Notes: a model not told the origin generated them from the letters alone. A stretch of DNA of 64,000 bases from Azotobacter salinestris (GCF_009363155.1 NZ_CP045302.1:881001-945000), one strand, 5' to 3'; shown: positions 46,578 through 58,123, numbered from the stretch's first letter. Made by a program: numbers and translations.

Positions 46578-47282
46578 TTAGAAATCGTCTTCCACATTGC
46601 CATCCTGCACCTTGAACTCACGATTCTGCAGGTAGGCGTTGCGGATGAAGACATACTTGTCGCCGGTGATGAGCTTCTCCGCCGACAGCAAACTGGCACG
46701 GGTATCCACGACATTGAGACCGAACATGATGTTGCGGGTCCGGATATCGTCATCCATGTACGGGTAGGGTTTGGTGTAGGAGTCCACAACCAGCCCGCCG
46801 GCATCGCGCACCGTGCTCGGACCGAAGAACGGCAGCACTACATAGGGACCACTCTGCACGCCCCAGGCCCCCAGAGTCTGCCCGAAGTCTTCGTCGTTTC
46901 GGTCGAGCCCCATTTTGGTCGCCACGTCGAAAAATCCCACTACGCCCAGGGTACTGTTGAGCAGCAGCCTGCTGCTGTCGACACCCGCATCGTGAAACTT
47001 GGCCTGCAGCAGATCGTTGGCCAAGTTGCCGACGTCACCAATATTGCGATAGACGTTGTGCACGCCATCCTCGAGGAACTGTGGGGTAATCGCCTGATAC
47101 CCCTTGGCGACTGGCTTCAGAAAATAGGCATCCAGGGTATCGTTGAAACGGAATATCGCCCGGTTGACACCTTCCCACGGGTCTTCCTCGGCAACCGCTG
47201 TCATTACGGGCAACAGGGCCAGTCCGGCACAGACTAGCGAACGGCCCAATCGTTTGGTCCGGTCGGCGGCAATCACACGCAT
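46578..47282 (-). CDS. mlaA: MlaA (VacJ) outer-membrane lipid asymmetry protein
   Basis: The 234-residue protein helps remove phospholipids from the outer leaflet of the outer membrane. It has the family core: EEDPWEGVNRAIFRFNDTLD, LKPVAKGYQAITPQFLEDGV, NVYRNIGDVGNLANDLLQAK, DFGQTLGAWGVQSGPYVVLP and FFGPSTVRDAGG. The N-terminus is a hydrophobic signal ending in a probable AVA cleavage site, without a clear lipobox Cys, whereas E. coli MlaA is a lipoprotein. It lies upstream of rssB on the same strand, 278 bp away. Confidence 0.93.
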   Translation of the reverse strand: MRVIAADRTKRLGRSLVCAGLALLPVMTAVAEEDPWEGVNRAIFRFNDTLDAYFLKPVAKGYQAITPQFLEDGVHNVYRNIGDVGNLANDLLQAKFHDAGVDSSRLLLNSTLGVVGFFDVATKMGLDRNDEDFGQTLGAWGVQSGPYVVLPFFGPSTVRDAGGLVVDSYTKPYPYMDDDIRTRNIMFGLNVVDTRASLLSAEKLITGDKYVFIRNAYLQNREFKVQDGNVEDDF

Positions 47283-47733
47283 TGCTGGTACCTCCTCCGC
47301 GAAGAATTATTCAATAGTGGCCGAGTATATAGTCTGCTATGCATTCAGGCAGCAGCAGAACTGCCGTTGCGGATCAAACCAAAGTCATACTCGGTCACAG
47401 GCTTTTGCAATCGGACTGGCGCTCAAGCAATGCCGGTCATCTATATGTCACATATCGCCACTATTTTGGCTGCGCTGAAGCCAGTCCCGCACCTTCGGGC
47501 TTTCTGGCTGCCGGAAGGACATCGGCTTGACGCAAGGCTTCCCCGCCCTGCGCCCTCTCGGCCGGGACGGGGGAAACAGCCATGCCTTCCAGGAGGTCAA
47601 GACTCCGGTTGAGCGGCTGCATATCGGCGCAGATGGCAAAAATCCGAAACCCTCCCCCTCGTTGATCAGGATCAAGCAGGCACTTCCTGCCTGAACTATC
47701 CTTTACAAGGAAATTTCATAAGGGGATTTTGTC
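47283..47733. other. Intergenic region between mlaA and the DUF4404 gene
   Basis: About 450 bases with no gene I can support. Promoters for both divergent genes must be here, and a strong ribosome site (AAGGGG) for the rightward gene is at its end. Short frames in this stretch lack ribosome sites and codon bias. Confidence 0.5.
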
Positions 47734-47997
47734 ATGCCCGAAAACCTGCAGCGACATTTACAGGAACTGCGCGATCAGCTGGCCCAGAATCCGCCCATGA
47801 GCGCCGAAGAGCGCGCCAGAATGGCCTCTCTCATCCAGGAACTCGAGCTGCAACTGGCCCGCGATGCGGGCGGCGCGCCGGACGACAGCCTGGTGGATGG
47901 CATCAACCTCGCCGTGGAGCGCTTCGAGGCCGAGCATCCGACGCTTGCCGTGACTCTGCGCAACATTCTGCAAAGTCTGGCCAACATGGGCATCTGA
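47734..47997 (+). CDS. DUF4404 family small helical protein
   Basis: The 87-residue protein starts behind AAGGGG at good spacing. It is all helical: MPENLQRHLQELRDQLAQNP, ERARMASLIQELELQLARDA, LVDGINLAVERFEAEHPTLA, TLRNILQSLANMGI. This pattern is typical of the conserved Pseudomonas DUF4404 family. Function unknown; probably a single-gene transcript. Confidence 0.85.
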   Translation: MPENLQRHLQELRDQLAQNPPMSAEERARMASLIQELELQLARDAGGAPDDSLVDGINLAVERFEAEHPTLAVTLRNILQSLANMGI

Positions 47998-48163
47998 TTC
48001 CTACAGCGACAATCAGCGAGCAGAACCCCTCAGCCTGATCATGCCCGAAAGTCGCATGCCTGTCTTTCAACGTATGATTGTAACCATTGCAGCTAAAGCA
48101 TAAGCTCCTGCGCCATAACAAGCATAAGCTCCAGCAGTAGCAGCAAGGAAGGCTTCTCCCCTC

Positions 48164-49558
48164 ATGAAAGACGTAAGTAGTACTTGCCTAGACGGACTGC
48201 CCGCCTCCTCTTACTCGCTGCGCCAATATTACTCGCGCATGCTGGCCTACATCTCAGCTGCCGCGAGCGTCGCCGCAGGCACCTATGTACAGTATTTCAG
48301 CTATGACATTCTCTGGCTGGTGCCCTACGCCCTGCTCTACCCCCCTCTTGTCCATCACCTCAGCCAGGGCTATCGGCTCGAACATCCCCAGCAAACCAGC
48401 CAGGTTCTGCTGTTCTTCGATGCGATTCATGCCGGATTGGCAGCAGTGCTCCTGGGCTTCTCGATCGTCCCCAGCCTGATGCTCCTGCTGACGCTCTGCT
48501 TCAGCGCGCTGATGACAGGCGGTACCCGCAACCTGATACTTGCCGTGCTGGTAGCCCTGAGCACGACGCTGCTGGCCAATATGCTGCTGGCGCCCACCTA
48601 CCGGGGCTCCACGCCCGATGTCGTCTCCCTGGTGAGCGTCGCCTTCACCATGCTGTACGTCTGCATCACCGCCTGCTTCGTCCATCGGCAGAGCCAGCGG
48701 CTGATCCAGATTCGCGCGGAGATCAAGCGGGAACAGGAGAGGTCCGCCCAGTTGGCCAGCAGTCTGGCCAAGTACCTGTCGCCCCAAGTCTGGGAGTCGA
48801 TCTTCACCGGCAGAAAGAGCGTGCGCCTGGAAACCCAGCGCAAGAAGCTCACCGTGTTCTTCTCCGACATCAAGGGCTTCACCGAACTGTCGGAAGAGCT
48901 CGAGGCCGAGGCGCTGACCGATCTGCTCAACAACTACCTGAACGAAATGTCGAAAATCGCCCTGAAATACGGCGGTACCATCGACAAGTTCGTTGGCGAC
49001 TCCGTGATGGTGTTCTTCGGCGACCCCACCACCGAAGGTGCAAAGAATGACGCGGTCGCGGCGGTGTCCATGGCCATTGCCATGCGCAAGCACATGAAGG
49101 TGCTGCGCCAGCACTGGCGCGCCCAGGGTATCACCAAGCCGCTGGAAATCCGCATGGGCATCAATACCGGCTATTGCACGGTCGGCAACTTCGGTGCCGA
49201 CACGCGGATGGACTACACCATCATCGGCCGCGAGGTGAATCTCGCCAGCCGCCTGGAAAGCGCCTCGGAAGCCGGCGAGATCCTCATCTCCCACGAAACC
49301 TACTCCCTGGTGAAGGATGTGATCATGTGCCGCGACAAGGGCCAGATCACGGTCAAGGGCTTCAGCCGGCCGGTGCAGATCTACCAGATCGTCGACTTCC
49401 GCCGCGATCTGGGCGCCGTCTCCAGCTTCATCGAGCACGAAATGCCCGGCTTCTCCATGTATCTGGATACCAATGACATCCAGAACTTCGACAAGGAGCG
49501 TGTCATCCTGGCCCTGCGCCAGGCTGCAGAGAAGCTCAGGGACAAGGTAACCGTCTAG
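48164..49558 (+). CDS. cyaB: Class III adenylate cyclase with MASE2 domain (CyaB-like)
   Basis: The 464-residue membrane protein makes cAMP. Residues 25-175 contain about six membrane segments of the MASE2 sensor type (MLAYISAAASVAAGTYVQYF, WLVPYALLYPPLVHHL, LLFFDAIHAGLAAVLLGFSI). The catalytic domain starts near 230: metal-binding Asp in FFSDIKGFTELSEEL and VGDSVMVFFGD, the adenine-selecting Lys in GTIDKFVGD and Thr in DYTIIGREVNLASRLES, and the transition-state Asn/Arg in that last block. In P. aeruginosa CyaB supplies cAMP for Vfr and virulence control. Neighbouring genes match the Pseudomonas order. Confidence 0.94.
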   Translation: MKDVSSTCLDGLPASSYSLRQYYSRMLAYISAAASVAAGTYVQYFSYDILWLVPYALLYPPLVHHLSQGYRLEHPQQTSQVLLFFDAIHAGLAAVLLGFSIVPSLMLLLTLCFSALMTGGTRNLILAVLVALSTTLLANMLLAPTYRGSTPDVVSLVSVAFTMLYVCITACFVHRQSQRLIQIRAEIKREQERSAQLASSLAKYLSPQVWESIFTGRKSVRLETQRKKLTVFFSDIKGFTELSEELEAEALTDLLNNYLNEMSKIALKYGGTIDKFVGDSVMVFFGDPTTEGAKNDAVAAVSMAIAMRKHMKVLRQHWRAQGITKPLEIRMGINTGYCTVGNFGADTRMDYTIIGREVNLASRLESASEAGEILISHETYSLVKDVIMCRDKGQITVKGFSRPVQIYQIVDFRRDLGAVSSFIEHEMPGFSMYLDTNDIQNFDKERVILALRQAAEKLRDKVTV

Positions 49559-49819
49559 TCACAAGCAGCACGCCGCGCAAATCAGCGGATCTTCCGCTGC
49601 CAGGCTGGCCAGGGACGGCCAGCAGACCGGATGCAGCGAATCCGGCTATCCCGCGCAGAGCGCGACAAGCCGCCATAGTGCACTCCCTCGCTGCCCCTCG
49701 AGACGGCCGACCATCTGCCAGAGGATCAGCCCCAGCCTGATGTTCTGCCGAGCAAGCCCGAAGCTTTGCAACGGCACGGAAGAGCCCAAGTATGATGGCA
49801 CAGGCTGTGCTCGCAGAGC

Positions 49820-50875
49820 CTAGTCGACCAGAACATCCGCCTGCAACCCTGCATACGCCTGAGCCAGGATGCATGGCTCGCCGTCCAGCAGCACCTGGTG
49901 AGCCAGAAACTCGAGCGCCGAGGCGCGCCAGGACTGCCGCCCCGCCAGCTCGGCACACTGCTCGCGATCCAGTGACAATGCAGCCAGGCAGGCCTTGCCA
50001 AGGTCCTCGTCGAGGACGCCGCTCACGCCCGCCTCCAGCACATCCAGCGGCCCTGGCACCGGAAACGCCGCGACCGGCGTGCCGCAGGCCAGGGCCTCCA
50101 GCATCACCAGACCGTAGGTGTCGGTGCGCGAGGGGAATGCCAGCACGCTGGCCTCGGCGTAGGCCACAGCCAGCTCACGGCCGTGACGATAGCCGAGAAA
50201 GCGGACTTCGGGATAACGCGCCTCCAACTCCGCCCGCTGCGGCCCGTCGCCGACCACTCGCTTCTCGCCTGGCAGTTCGAGAGCCAGGAAGGCCTCCAGA
50301 TTCTTCTCCGGAGCGATCCGCCCGACATAGAGAAAGACCGGCCGCTCTGCCACGCGCCGCCCCGGCTGCGGAAAGAACAGACGGGTATCCACGCCCTTGC
50401 GCCAGATGACCAGCCGCGGCAGTCGCCAATGGCTGAACTCGTCGCGCAATCGCTCGGTACTCACCAGTACCGCACGGCTCGGCCGATGGAAGGCGCGCAG
50501 CAAGGCATAGCCCCAGCTCAGCGGCAGCCATGGCCAACGGGTATGGACGTACTCCGGGAAGCGCGTGTGGATGGCCGAGGAAAACGCCAACCCGTGTTTC
50601 AGCAGCCAGCGCCGGGCGGCCCAGCCGAGAGGCCCCTCGGTGGCCAGATGCACGCAATCCGGCCGGAACGCACGGATCGCCGGCCCAACACGCCAGAGAT
50701 CCCAGACCAGCGGGATCTCCGGATAGGTCGGACAGGGTCGGGAGCGGAAGTCGCCGGGCGACAGCAGCCGTACCTCATGGCCCAGCTCACGCAACTCGCC
50801 GATCAGGGACTGCAGGCTGGTGACCACGCCGTTGACCTGGGGCAACCAGGCGTCGCTGATGATCAGGATTCTCAT
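49820..50875 (-). CDS. agt1: GT4-family glycosyltransferase, Agt1-like glycolipid synthase
   Basis: The 351-residue protein starts at the ATG at 50875, overlapping the upstream stop as ATGA. It has a GT-B fold: N-terminal MRILIISDAWLPQVNGVVTS, ELRELGHEVRLLSPGDFRSR, HTRFPEYVHTRWPWLPLSWG; the C-terminal donor site has VFLYVGRIAPEKNLEAFLAL and a SRTDTYGLVMLEALACGTPV EX7E-type motif. In P. aeruginosa the homologous gene next to cyaB and the phospholipase gene makes glycosyl-diacylglycerol under phosphate limitation, and the same role is inferred here from neighbourhood and family. Confidence 0.85.
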   Translation of the reverse strand: MRILIISDAWLPQVNGVVTSLQSLIGELRELGHEVRLLSPGDFRSRPCPTYPEIPLVWDLWRVGPAIRAFRPDCVHLATEGPLGWAARRWLLKHGLAFSSAIHTRFPEYVHTRWPWLPLSWGYALLRAFHRPSRAVLVSTERLRDEFSHWRLPRLVIWRKGVDTRLFFPQPGRRVAERPVFLYVGRIAPEKNLEAFLALELPGEKRVVGDGPQRAELEARYPEVRFLGYRHGRELAVAYAEASVLAFPSRTDTYGLVMLEALACGTPVAAFPVPGPLDVLEAGVSGVLDEDLGKACLAALSLDREQCAELAGRQSWRASALEFLAHQVLLDGEPCILAQAYAGLQADVLVD

Positions 50876-51696
50876 GCGGCGGTCTCGACGACGTTCGCCA
50901 GCGCGGCTCCCTGGCTCAGCAGAAGCGCCTGCTCCTCGGCCAGGCGATAGAGCTCGATGGTGCCATCCCAATGCTCGATCAGGGCCGTACAGGACTCCAC
51001 CCAATCGCCGCAATTGAGGTACTCCACCCCGCCCATACGGCGAATCTCCGCATGATGGATATGCCCGCAGACCACACCACTGAAGCCGCGACGCTGGCAT
51101 TCGTGAGCGATGGCCTCCTCGAAGTCGCTGATGAAGTTCACCGCCGTCTTCACCTTGTACTTGAGAAAGGCCGACAGCGACCAGTAGCCGTAGCCCCAGC
51201 GCTCGCGCCAGTGGTTGAGCCAGCGATTGAGGGTCAGGGTGAAGCCGTAGGCGGAGTCGCCGAGAAAGGCCAGCCACCTGTGACAGCGGGTGACCACGTC
51301 GAACTGGTCGCCGTGGATCACCAGCAGCCGCCGCCCGTCGGCCGTGACGTGCTCGGCCTCGTCGACCAGGTGGATGTTGCCCAGCATCAGCGCCGAATAG
51401 CGTCGCAGGAACTCGTCATGGTTGCCGGTGACATAGATCACCGTGGTACCGCGCTTGCTCATGGTCAGCAGGCGGCGGATGACATTGGTATGAGCCTGCG
51501 GCCAGTAGATGCCGCTGCGCAAGCGCCAGCCGTCGATGATGTCACCGACCAGATACAGGGTATCGGCGTGATAGCGCTTGAGAAAGCTCGCCAGGTGCTC
51601 GGCCTTGCAGTCCCGCGTACCGAGGTGCACATCGGAAATCCAGAGGGTGCGGACAGATTGCTTGTCGGTCTGCTGAAAGAGGTGGGCGCTGCTCAT
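50872..51696 (-). CDS. plcP: Calcineurin-like metallophosphoesterase, PlcP-like phospholipase C
   Basis: The ATG at 51696 has GGAG eight bases upstream; a TTG two codons earlier is less likely. The 274-residue protein has the metallophosphoesterase metal-binding blocks WISDVHLGTRDC, LYLVGDIIDGWRL, YVTGNHDEFLRRY, LVIHGDQFDVV and VCGHIHHAEIRRM. Such proteins are often annotated as UDP-2,3-diacylglucosamine diphosphatase (LpxH type). Pairing with the Agt1-like glycosyltransferase in a coupled operon points to the PlcP role of freeing diacylglycerol from phospholipids for lipid remodelling. A clear Pho box was not found upstream. Confidence 0.85.
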   Translation of the reverse strand: MSSAHLFQQTDKQSVRTLWISDVHLGTRDCKAEHLASFLKRYHADTLYLVGDIIDGWRLRSGIYWPQAHTNVIRRLLTMSKRGTTVIYVTGNHDEFLRRYSALMLGNIHLVDEAEHVTADGRRLLVIHGDQFDVVTRCHRWLAFLGDSAYGFTLTLNRWLNHWRERWGYGYWSLSAFLKYKVKTAVNFISDFEEAIAHECQRRGFSGVVCGHIHHAEIRRMGGVEYLNCGDWVESCTALIEHWDGTIELYRLAEEQALLLSQGAALANVVETAA

Positions 51697-51801
51697 CGGC
51701 AATCTCCGGCAGGGTTTAACCGATCTTCCGCACCGGGGATGAAGACGCCGTGACGCCGCTGGGTCGATTCGATGACAACGACCCAGGCGCTATCGGGAAA
51801 C

Positions 51802-52086
51802 TCAGGGATGGTCGCTGTGGCCGAGATCGCGTTCCGGCGCGATCAGATCGCGCACGCGCTGCTTGAGTACCTTGGCTTCGGGAAAGCCGCCATCGGCCTT
51901 GCGCTCCCAGATCTGCACATCGTCGCAGGTGATGCGAAACACCCCGCCGCGACCGGGCTCCAGGCTGACCTTGGCGAGGTCCTCGCCGAAGGTGCTGAGC
52001 AGCTCCTGGGCCAGCCAGGCGGCGCGCAGCAGCCACTGACACTGGGTGCAGTAGGTGATGAGGATTTCCGGCTTGGCCGTGGTCAT
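51802..52086 (-). CDS. SelT/SelW/SelH (Rdx) family selenoprotein-like thioredoxin-fold protein
   Basis: The start at 52086 sits behind a perfect GGAGG. The 94-residue protein has the family redox motif Cys13-Thr-Gln-Cys16 in LITYCTQCQWLLRAAWLAQE, the GRGGVFRITCDDVQIWERK strand pair and a FPEAKVLKQRVRDLI helix. It uses Cys in place of selenocysteine. Its substrate is unknown. Confidence 0.9.
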   Translation of the reverse strand: MTTAKPEILITYCTQCQWLLRAAWLAQELLSTFGEDLAKVSLEPGRGGVFRITCDDVQIWERKADGGFPEAKVLKQRVRDLIAPERDLGHSDHP

Positions 52087-52184
52087 GGCGCCTCCGGGAA
52101 ACTGTGACGGACTGGTTATCATGATAGCGCCGCAGTCTGACGCATGCTCCGGCCGGCCTGGACTGCCGGCCAGGGCACGGTGCT

Positions 52185-52631
52185 TCAGCGCTTCTCCAGA
52201 TTGGCGAGGATTCGCGCATGCACCTGCTGGCAGAGGCGCAACTCTTCCGGATCGATCCCGTCGAAGAGCTCCTGACGCAACTGGGAGGAGATCGCCTCGA
52301 TCTGCTCGATCAGCGGCACCGCCACCGGATTCAGCACGATCCGCTTGGCCCGGCGGTCCTCGGCCACCGCCTGGCGGCTGACCAGCCCCTGCGCCTCCAG
52401 GGTGTCCAGCAGCCGGGCCAGGGTCGGCCCCTCGACGGCCACGCTCTCGGCCAGCTCACGCTGCGTCGGCCACTTCCCGACACGCGCCTCGAAGCGGGCC
52501 AGATGCAGCAACACCAGCCAGCGCGCCTGCGACAGGCCCATCCCGGACAACCGACGGTCCAGCTCGGCGCGCCAGGCACGCGACAACTGGGCAAGTTGCA
52601 TCGCAAAACGATGCTGATTCAAGTAGGACAT
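52185..52631 (-). CDS. slyA: MarR/SlyA-family transcriptional regulator
   Basis: The 148-residue protein is a winged helix-turn-helix of the MarR family: RLSGMGLSQARWLVLLHLAR, TQRELAESVAVEGPTLARLL, DTLEAQGLVSRQAVAEDRRA with the wing and DRRAKR motif, and dimerisation helices at both ends. The N-terminal LNQHRFAMQLAQLSRAWRAE start is typical of SlyA-like proteins, but the exact orthologue cannot be fixed by eye. Confidence 0.88.
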   Translation of the reverse strand: MSYLNQHRFAMQLAQLSRAWRAELDRRLSGMGLSQARWLVLLHLARFEARVGKWPTQRELAESVAVEGPTLARLLDTLEAQGLVSRQAVAEDRRAKRIVLNPVAVPLIEQIEAISSQLRQELFDGIDPEELRLCQQVHARILANLEKR

Positions 52632-52754
52632 GGGAAAAGCTCGCGCTAGTACTTGGACTAATTATTAGTAAGCTAACCGTAACTGCAAGCCGAACAATAT
52701 GCCACGCGACTTTTAGTCAGAAGATGTCAAAAGTCGTTCAGCCCCCACCACCGC

Positions 52755-54878
<2,124 letters not shown>

Positions 54879-55118
54879 GGACACTCCAAGCGGAGCAACG
54901 AGGCCGGATGGCCTGTCGGGTTGAATCGACCGCACGGCTCCGGACGGGGCCGTCATGAAGCGACGCATTATACGTGACTGCCCGGCTGTCGGCCCCACTC
55001 GGGCACTGGACGGATGCCTGCGGTTGCAGCTTCCCGCGAAAAAAACCGCGCCACGGCAAGCCGCCGGGCGTTATCCGGGCTAAAATCCAGCCTCCCGAAC
55101 CCTCAAGGTAGTCGCGCC

Positions 55119-55706
55119 ATGTCCTTCGCCGAGCAATTGTCCCGCCTGCAAGCCTTTCTCGACGCCGACGATCTGCATGAAGAGGCGTTGGACTACGTCG
55201 CCGCCCATGGCTATCTGACGGCGCTGTCGATCTGTCCGGATCCCGTGCCCGAGCACGAATGGATCGACGCCCTGTTCGCCGAGCCGCCGCACTACCGCAG
55301 CGACCTCGAGCGGGAAGAGATCGAGTCCACGCTGGTGCAGCTCAAGGCGCACATCGGTCGTCAGCTGGCCAGCGACGAGGAGCCCGAACTACCCTGCGAA
55401 CTCGACCTGGGCGACGACCCCGACGACTCCGATCTGCGCGGCTGGTGCATCGGCTTCATGGAGGGAGTATTCCTGCGCGAGGAAGCCTGGTTCGAGGATG
55501 CCGAGGAGGAAGTCAGCGAGCTGCTGCTGCCGATCATGATCGCCTCCGGCCTGTTCGAGGATCAGCCGGACTTCGCGGAAGTCGCCCACGACCGCAAGCT
55601 GGTGGGCGAGATGATCCAGCAGATCCCGGACCTGCTCACCGCGCTGTTCCTGCTCTGCCACGCCCCCGAGGAAAAGCCAGCGCTGCTCAAGCCGCGTCCC
55701 CACTGA
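55119..55706 (+). CDS. UPF0149/YecA family protein
   Basis: The 195-residue acidic protein starts at the ATG at 55119. It shows the UPF0149 pattern of LTALSICPDPVPEHEWIDAL, DLRGWCIGFMEGVFLREEAW and SELLLPIMIASGLFEDQPDF, with a helical repeat-like structure. It lacks the C-terminal SEC-C metal-binding motif found in longer YecA proteins. Function unknown. It is followed 10 bp later by the ybaN gene, so the two probably form one transcript. Confidence 0.88.
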   Translation: MSFAEQLSRLQAFLDADDLHEEALDYVAAHGYLTALSICPDPVPEHEWIDALFAEPPHYRSDLEREEIESTLVQLKAHIGRQLASDEEPELPCELDLGDDPDDSDLRGWCIGFMEGVFLREEAWFEDAEEEVSELLLPIMIASGLFEDQPDFAEVAHDRKLVGEMIQQIPDLLTALFLLCHAPEEKPALLKPRPH

Positions 55707-55716
55707 GGGGCGCTGG

Positions 55717-56121
55717 ATGGCGCGGACCGTCCGCGAAAGCCGCTCCCGCCTGGTGCGCCATGCCCTGCAGGCGGTCGGCCTGCTCAGCCTGGCGCTGGGA
55801 GTGATCGGCATCTTCCTGCCGCTGCTGCCGACCACGCCCTTCCTGCTGCTGGCCGCTGCCTGCTTCATGCGCAGCTCGCGGCGCTTCTATCTCTGGCTGA
55901 TCGGCCACCCCTACCTGGGCCCCTGGATCCGTGACTATCTGGATGGCGAGGGCATTCCCCTCAAGGGCAAGATCTACGCCGTAGGCCTGATGTGGACGAG
56001 CATCCTCATCTCCTGCTATCTGGTCCCGCTGCTCCCCGTACGCCTCTTCATGCTGACCAGCGCCGTGCTGGTCACGATCTACATCCTCAGACAGAAGACT
56101 CGGCCGGTACGGAGCGACTGA
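55717..56121 (+). CDS. YbaN family (DUF454) inner membrane protein
   Basis: The 134-residue membrane protein contains the family signature LGVIGIFLPLLPTTPFLLLA, followed by ACFMRSSRRFYLWLIGHPYL and GPWIRDYLDGEGIPLKGKIY. Three membrane segments are likely (residues 20-45, 85-105, 108-125). Function unknown. Its 3' end overlaps the converging DTW gene by 35 bp. Confidence 0.9.
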   Translation: MARTVRESRSRLVRHALQAVGLLSLALGVIGIFLPLLPTTPFLLLAAACFMRSSRRFYLWLIGHPYLGPWIRDYLDGEGIPLKGKIYAVGLMWTSILISCYLVPLLPVRLFMLTSAVLVTIYILRQKTRPVRSD

Positions 56122-56728
56122 TCCGGGCCGCCGCATCATCGCCGTGATTACGCCGGTAGACTGCCTCCCCCATGGCCGCGATCTGCCCCTCGATCAAGGC
56201 TTCGAAGGGCCGCAGCATGGCATCGAAGCGCCCGGAGCCCTCGAGAAGGTTCAGCGCGCAAACGATCGCTTCGATGGTCGACAGCGCTCCCGCCATCGGT
56301 GCCTTGCGCAGCCGGTAGCGCGACGACAGGCCCTCCGCCAGGGCGACCCGCGGCAGCGCCGCCAGTTGCGGATCGAGATGAAGCAGCCGGCGGGCCTTGC
56401 GCCAGGTGCCGTCCGGCACGATCAACTGCAGGGGCGGCCCGTCCTGCGCCAGCTCGGCCAGCGGCATGGCTCCCGCACCGGGAAACAGCAGACAGCTGCG
56501 ATGGGCACCGTGTGCCAGCTCCGTCGTCAGTTCAGGGAAGGTCTCGCCGACCCGCAGTTCGCCATTTTCCAGGGCCAGGGCGGCCAGGCGTGCGGTGTTC
56601 AGGGCATGGGAAGCCTCGCTGGGATGCTGCAGGATCAGCACCCGGGTACGGCTGGATAAGCGGGGGACGAGTGCGCACAGGCAATGGCTCAAGGGACGCG
56701 CGCAACGGGGACAACGTGGACGTGACAT
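56087..56728 (-). CDS. DTW-domain tRNA-uridine aminocarboxypropyltransferase (TapT/YfiP-like)
   Basis: The start at 56728 is set by GGAGAG upstream. The 213-residue enzyme has a Cys cluster at residues 6-18 (CPRCARPLSHCLC) and the DTW signature region LQLIVPDGTWRKARRLLHL (D-G-T-W at 106-109), plus ILQHPSEASHALNTARLAAL for SAM binding. Members transfer the aminocarboxypropyl group of SAM to a tRNA uridine. Confidence 0.9.
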   Translation of the reverse strand: MSRPRCPRCARPLSHCLCALVPRLSSRTRVLILQHPSEASHALNTARLAALALENGELRVGETFPELTTELAHGAHRSCLLFPGAGAMPLAELAQDGPPLQLIVPDGTWRKARRLLHLDPQLAALPRVALAEGLSSRYRLRKAPMAGALSTIEAIVCALNLLEGSGRFDAMLRPFEALIEGQIAAMGEAVYRRNHGDDAAARISRSVPAESSV

Positions 56729-56816
56729 GGACTCTCCTTGACAGAGCAGTCTGCCACAGCCCGGACGGGGCGGGAAACGAAACAAGGCGCCCGCGGGCGC
56801 CCTGTCGGGTCGGCGA

Positions 56817-56954
56817 TCAGCGGCGGCGTGCGCGCTCCTCGGCCAGACGACGACGTTCATCGCTTTCCAGAGGAATGGGCTGCATGCGCCCGGCACCATC
56901 CAGACCGAACAGGGAAGCGAGATCGGCGAGCAAACGATTGAGCCAAGCGTTCAT
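56817..56954 (-). CDS. Conserved small protein (45 aa)
   Basis: The 45-residue frame starts at an ATG with a perfect GGAGG seven bases upstream. It reads MNAWLNRLLADLASLFGLDG then RMQPIPLESDERRRLAEERA: a hydrophobic amphipathic N-terminal helix and a highly charged C-terminal half. Good codon use and the strong ribosome site support a real gene. Function unknown. Confidence 0.7.
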   Translation of the reverse strand: MNAWLNRLLADLASLFGLDGAGRMQPIPLESDERRRLAEERARRR

Positions 56955-57145
56955 GACCAGTCCTCCAGTTACGACCAAGTGGGCTTTCGGACAACAGTTG
57001 CACGGGCAACCCATGCCATCCTTGTTCTCAGGATAGTCCCTGTTTTCGCCTTGCGGCCTGACCCGCATCAAAAAGACACAAACGGACCGCGCGGCACCAC
57101 CCGCGCACGCAGCGGAAGCGGCTTCCCCGCTCGTCACATCGATGC

Positions 57146-58123
57146 TTACTGGACCATCTCCTGCTCGCTGAACAGCCCCTCGAACAGCATGCTCGACAGA
57201 TAGCGCTCGCCGGAGTCGGGCAGGATCACCACGAGGGTCTTGCCCTGCATCGCGGGCTCGTGCTCGGCCAGACGCACGGCGGCGGCCATGGCCGCGCCAC
57301 CGGAGATCCCGCAGAGGATGCCCTCCTCGCGCATCAGCCGCAGGGCCATGCTCTTGGCCTCGTCGTCGGTGATCCGCTCGACCCGGTCGACCAGCGTCAG
57401 GTCCAGATTCTTCGGTACGAAGCCGGCGCCGATACCCTGGATCTTGTGCGGTGCCGGCTTGACCTCCTCGCCGGCCAGGGTCTGGCTGATCACCGGCGAG
57501 CCGGCCGGCTCGACGGCTACCGACAGCAGCGGCTTGCCGCAGACATGCTTGATGTAGCGGGACACGCCGGTGATGGTACCGCCGGTGCCGACCCCCGAGA
57601 TCAGCACGTCCACCGCGCCGTCGGTGTCGTTCCAGATTTCCGGACCGGTGGTCTTCTCATGGATTTCCGGGTTGGCCGGATTGTCGAACTGCTGCGGCAT
57701 GAAATACAGATCGGGATTCGAGGCGGCGATCTCGGTCGCCTTCTCGATGGCGCCCTTCATGCCCTTGGCCGCCTCGGTGAGCACCAGCTCGGCGCCCAGG
57801 GCCTTGAGCACCTTGCGCCGCTCCAGACTCATCGATGCCGGCATGGTGAGGATCAGCTTGTAGCCGCGCGCCGCGGCGACGAAGGCCAGGCCGATGCCGG
57901 TATTGCCCGAAGTCGGCTCGACCAGGGTCATGCCGGGCCTCAGGCGCCCACTGGCCTCGGCGTCCCAGACCATGTTGGCGCCGATCCGGCATTTGACCGA
58001 ATAGGCCGGATTGCGTCCCTCGATCTTGGCCAGGATGGTCACGCCCTGGGGAGCCAGGCGGTTGATCTTGACCAGCGGCGTATTGCCGATGGACTGTGCG
58101 TTGTCGGCGTAGATGCGGCTCAT
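57146..58123 (-). CDS. cysK: Cysteine synthase A (O-acetylserine sulfhydrylase)
   Basis: The 325-residue PLP enzyme makes cysteine from O-acetylserine and sulfide. Motifs are [13 protein letters not shown], the PLP-binding Lys44 in [31 protein letters not shown], the phosphate-binding loop [17 protein letters not shown] and [12 protein letters not shown] near the C-terminus. Length and layout are those of CysK. It is transcribed divergently from the AAA/VWA pair, with about 160 bp between. Confidence 0.95.
   Translation of the reverse strand: MSRIYADNAQSIGNTPLVKINRLAPQGVTILAKIEGRNPAYSVKCRIGANMVWDAEASGRLRPGMTLVEPTSGNTGIGLAFVAAARGYKLILTMPASMSLERRKVLKALGAELVLTEAAKGMKGAIEKATEIAASNPDLYFMPQQFDNPANPEIHEKTTGPEIWNDTDGAVDVLISGVGTGGTITGVSRYIKHVCGKPLLSVAVEPAGSPVISQTLAGEEVKPAPHKIQGIGAGFVPKNLDLTLVDRVERITDDEAKSMALRLMREEGILCGISGGAAMAAAVRLAEHEPAMQGKTLVVILPDSGERYLSSMLFEGLFSEQEMVQ

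Noticed and set aside
51697-51800. A Pho box upstream of the plcP-like gene
   Set aside because: Only isolated half-site matches with poor partners are present; not enough to call a site.
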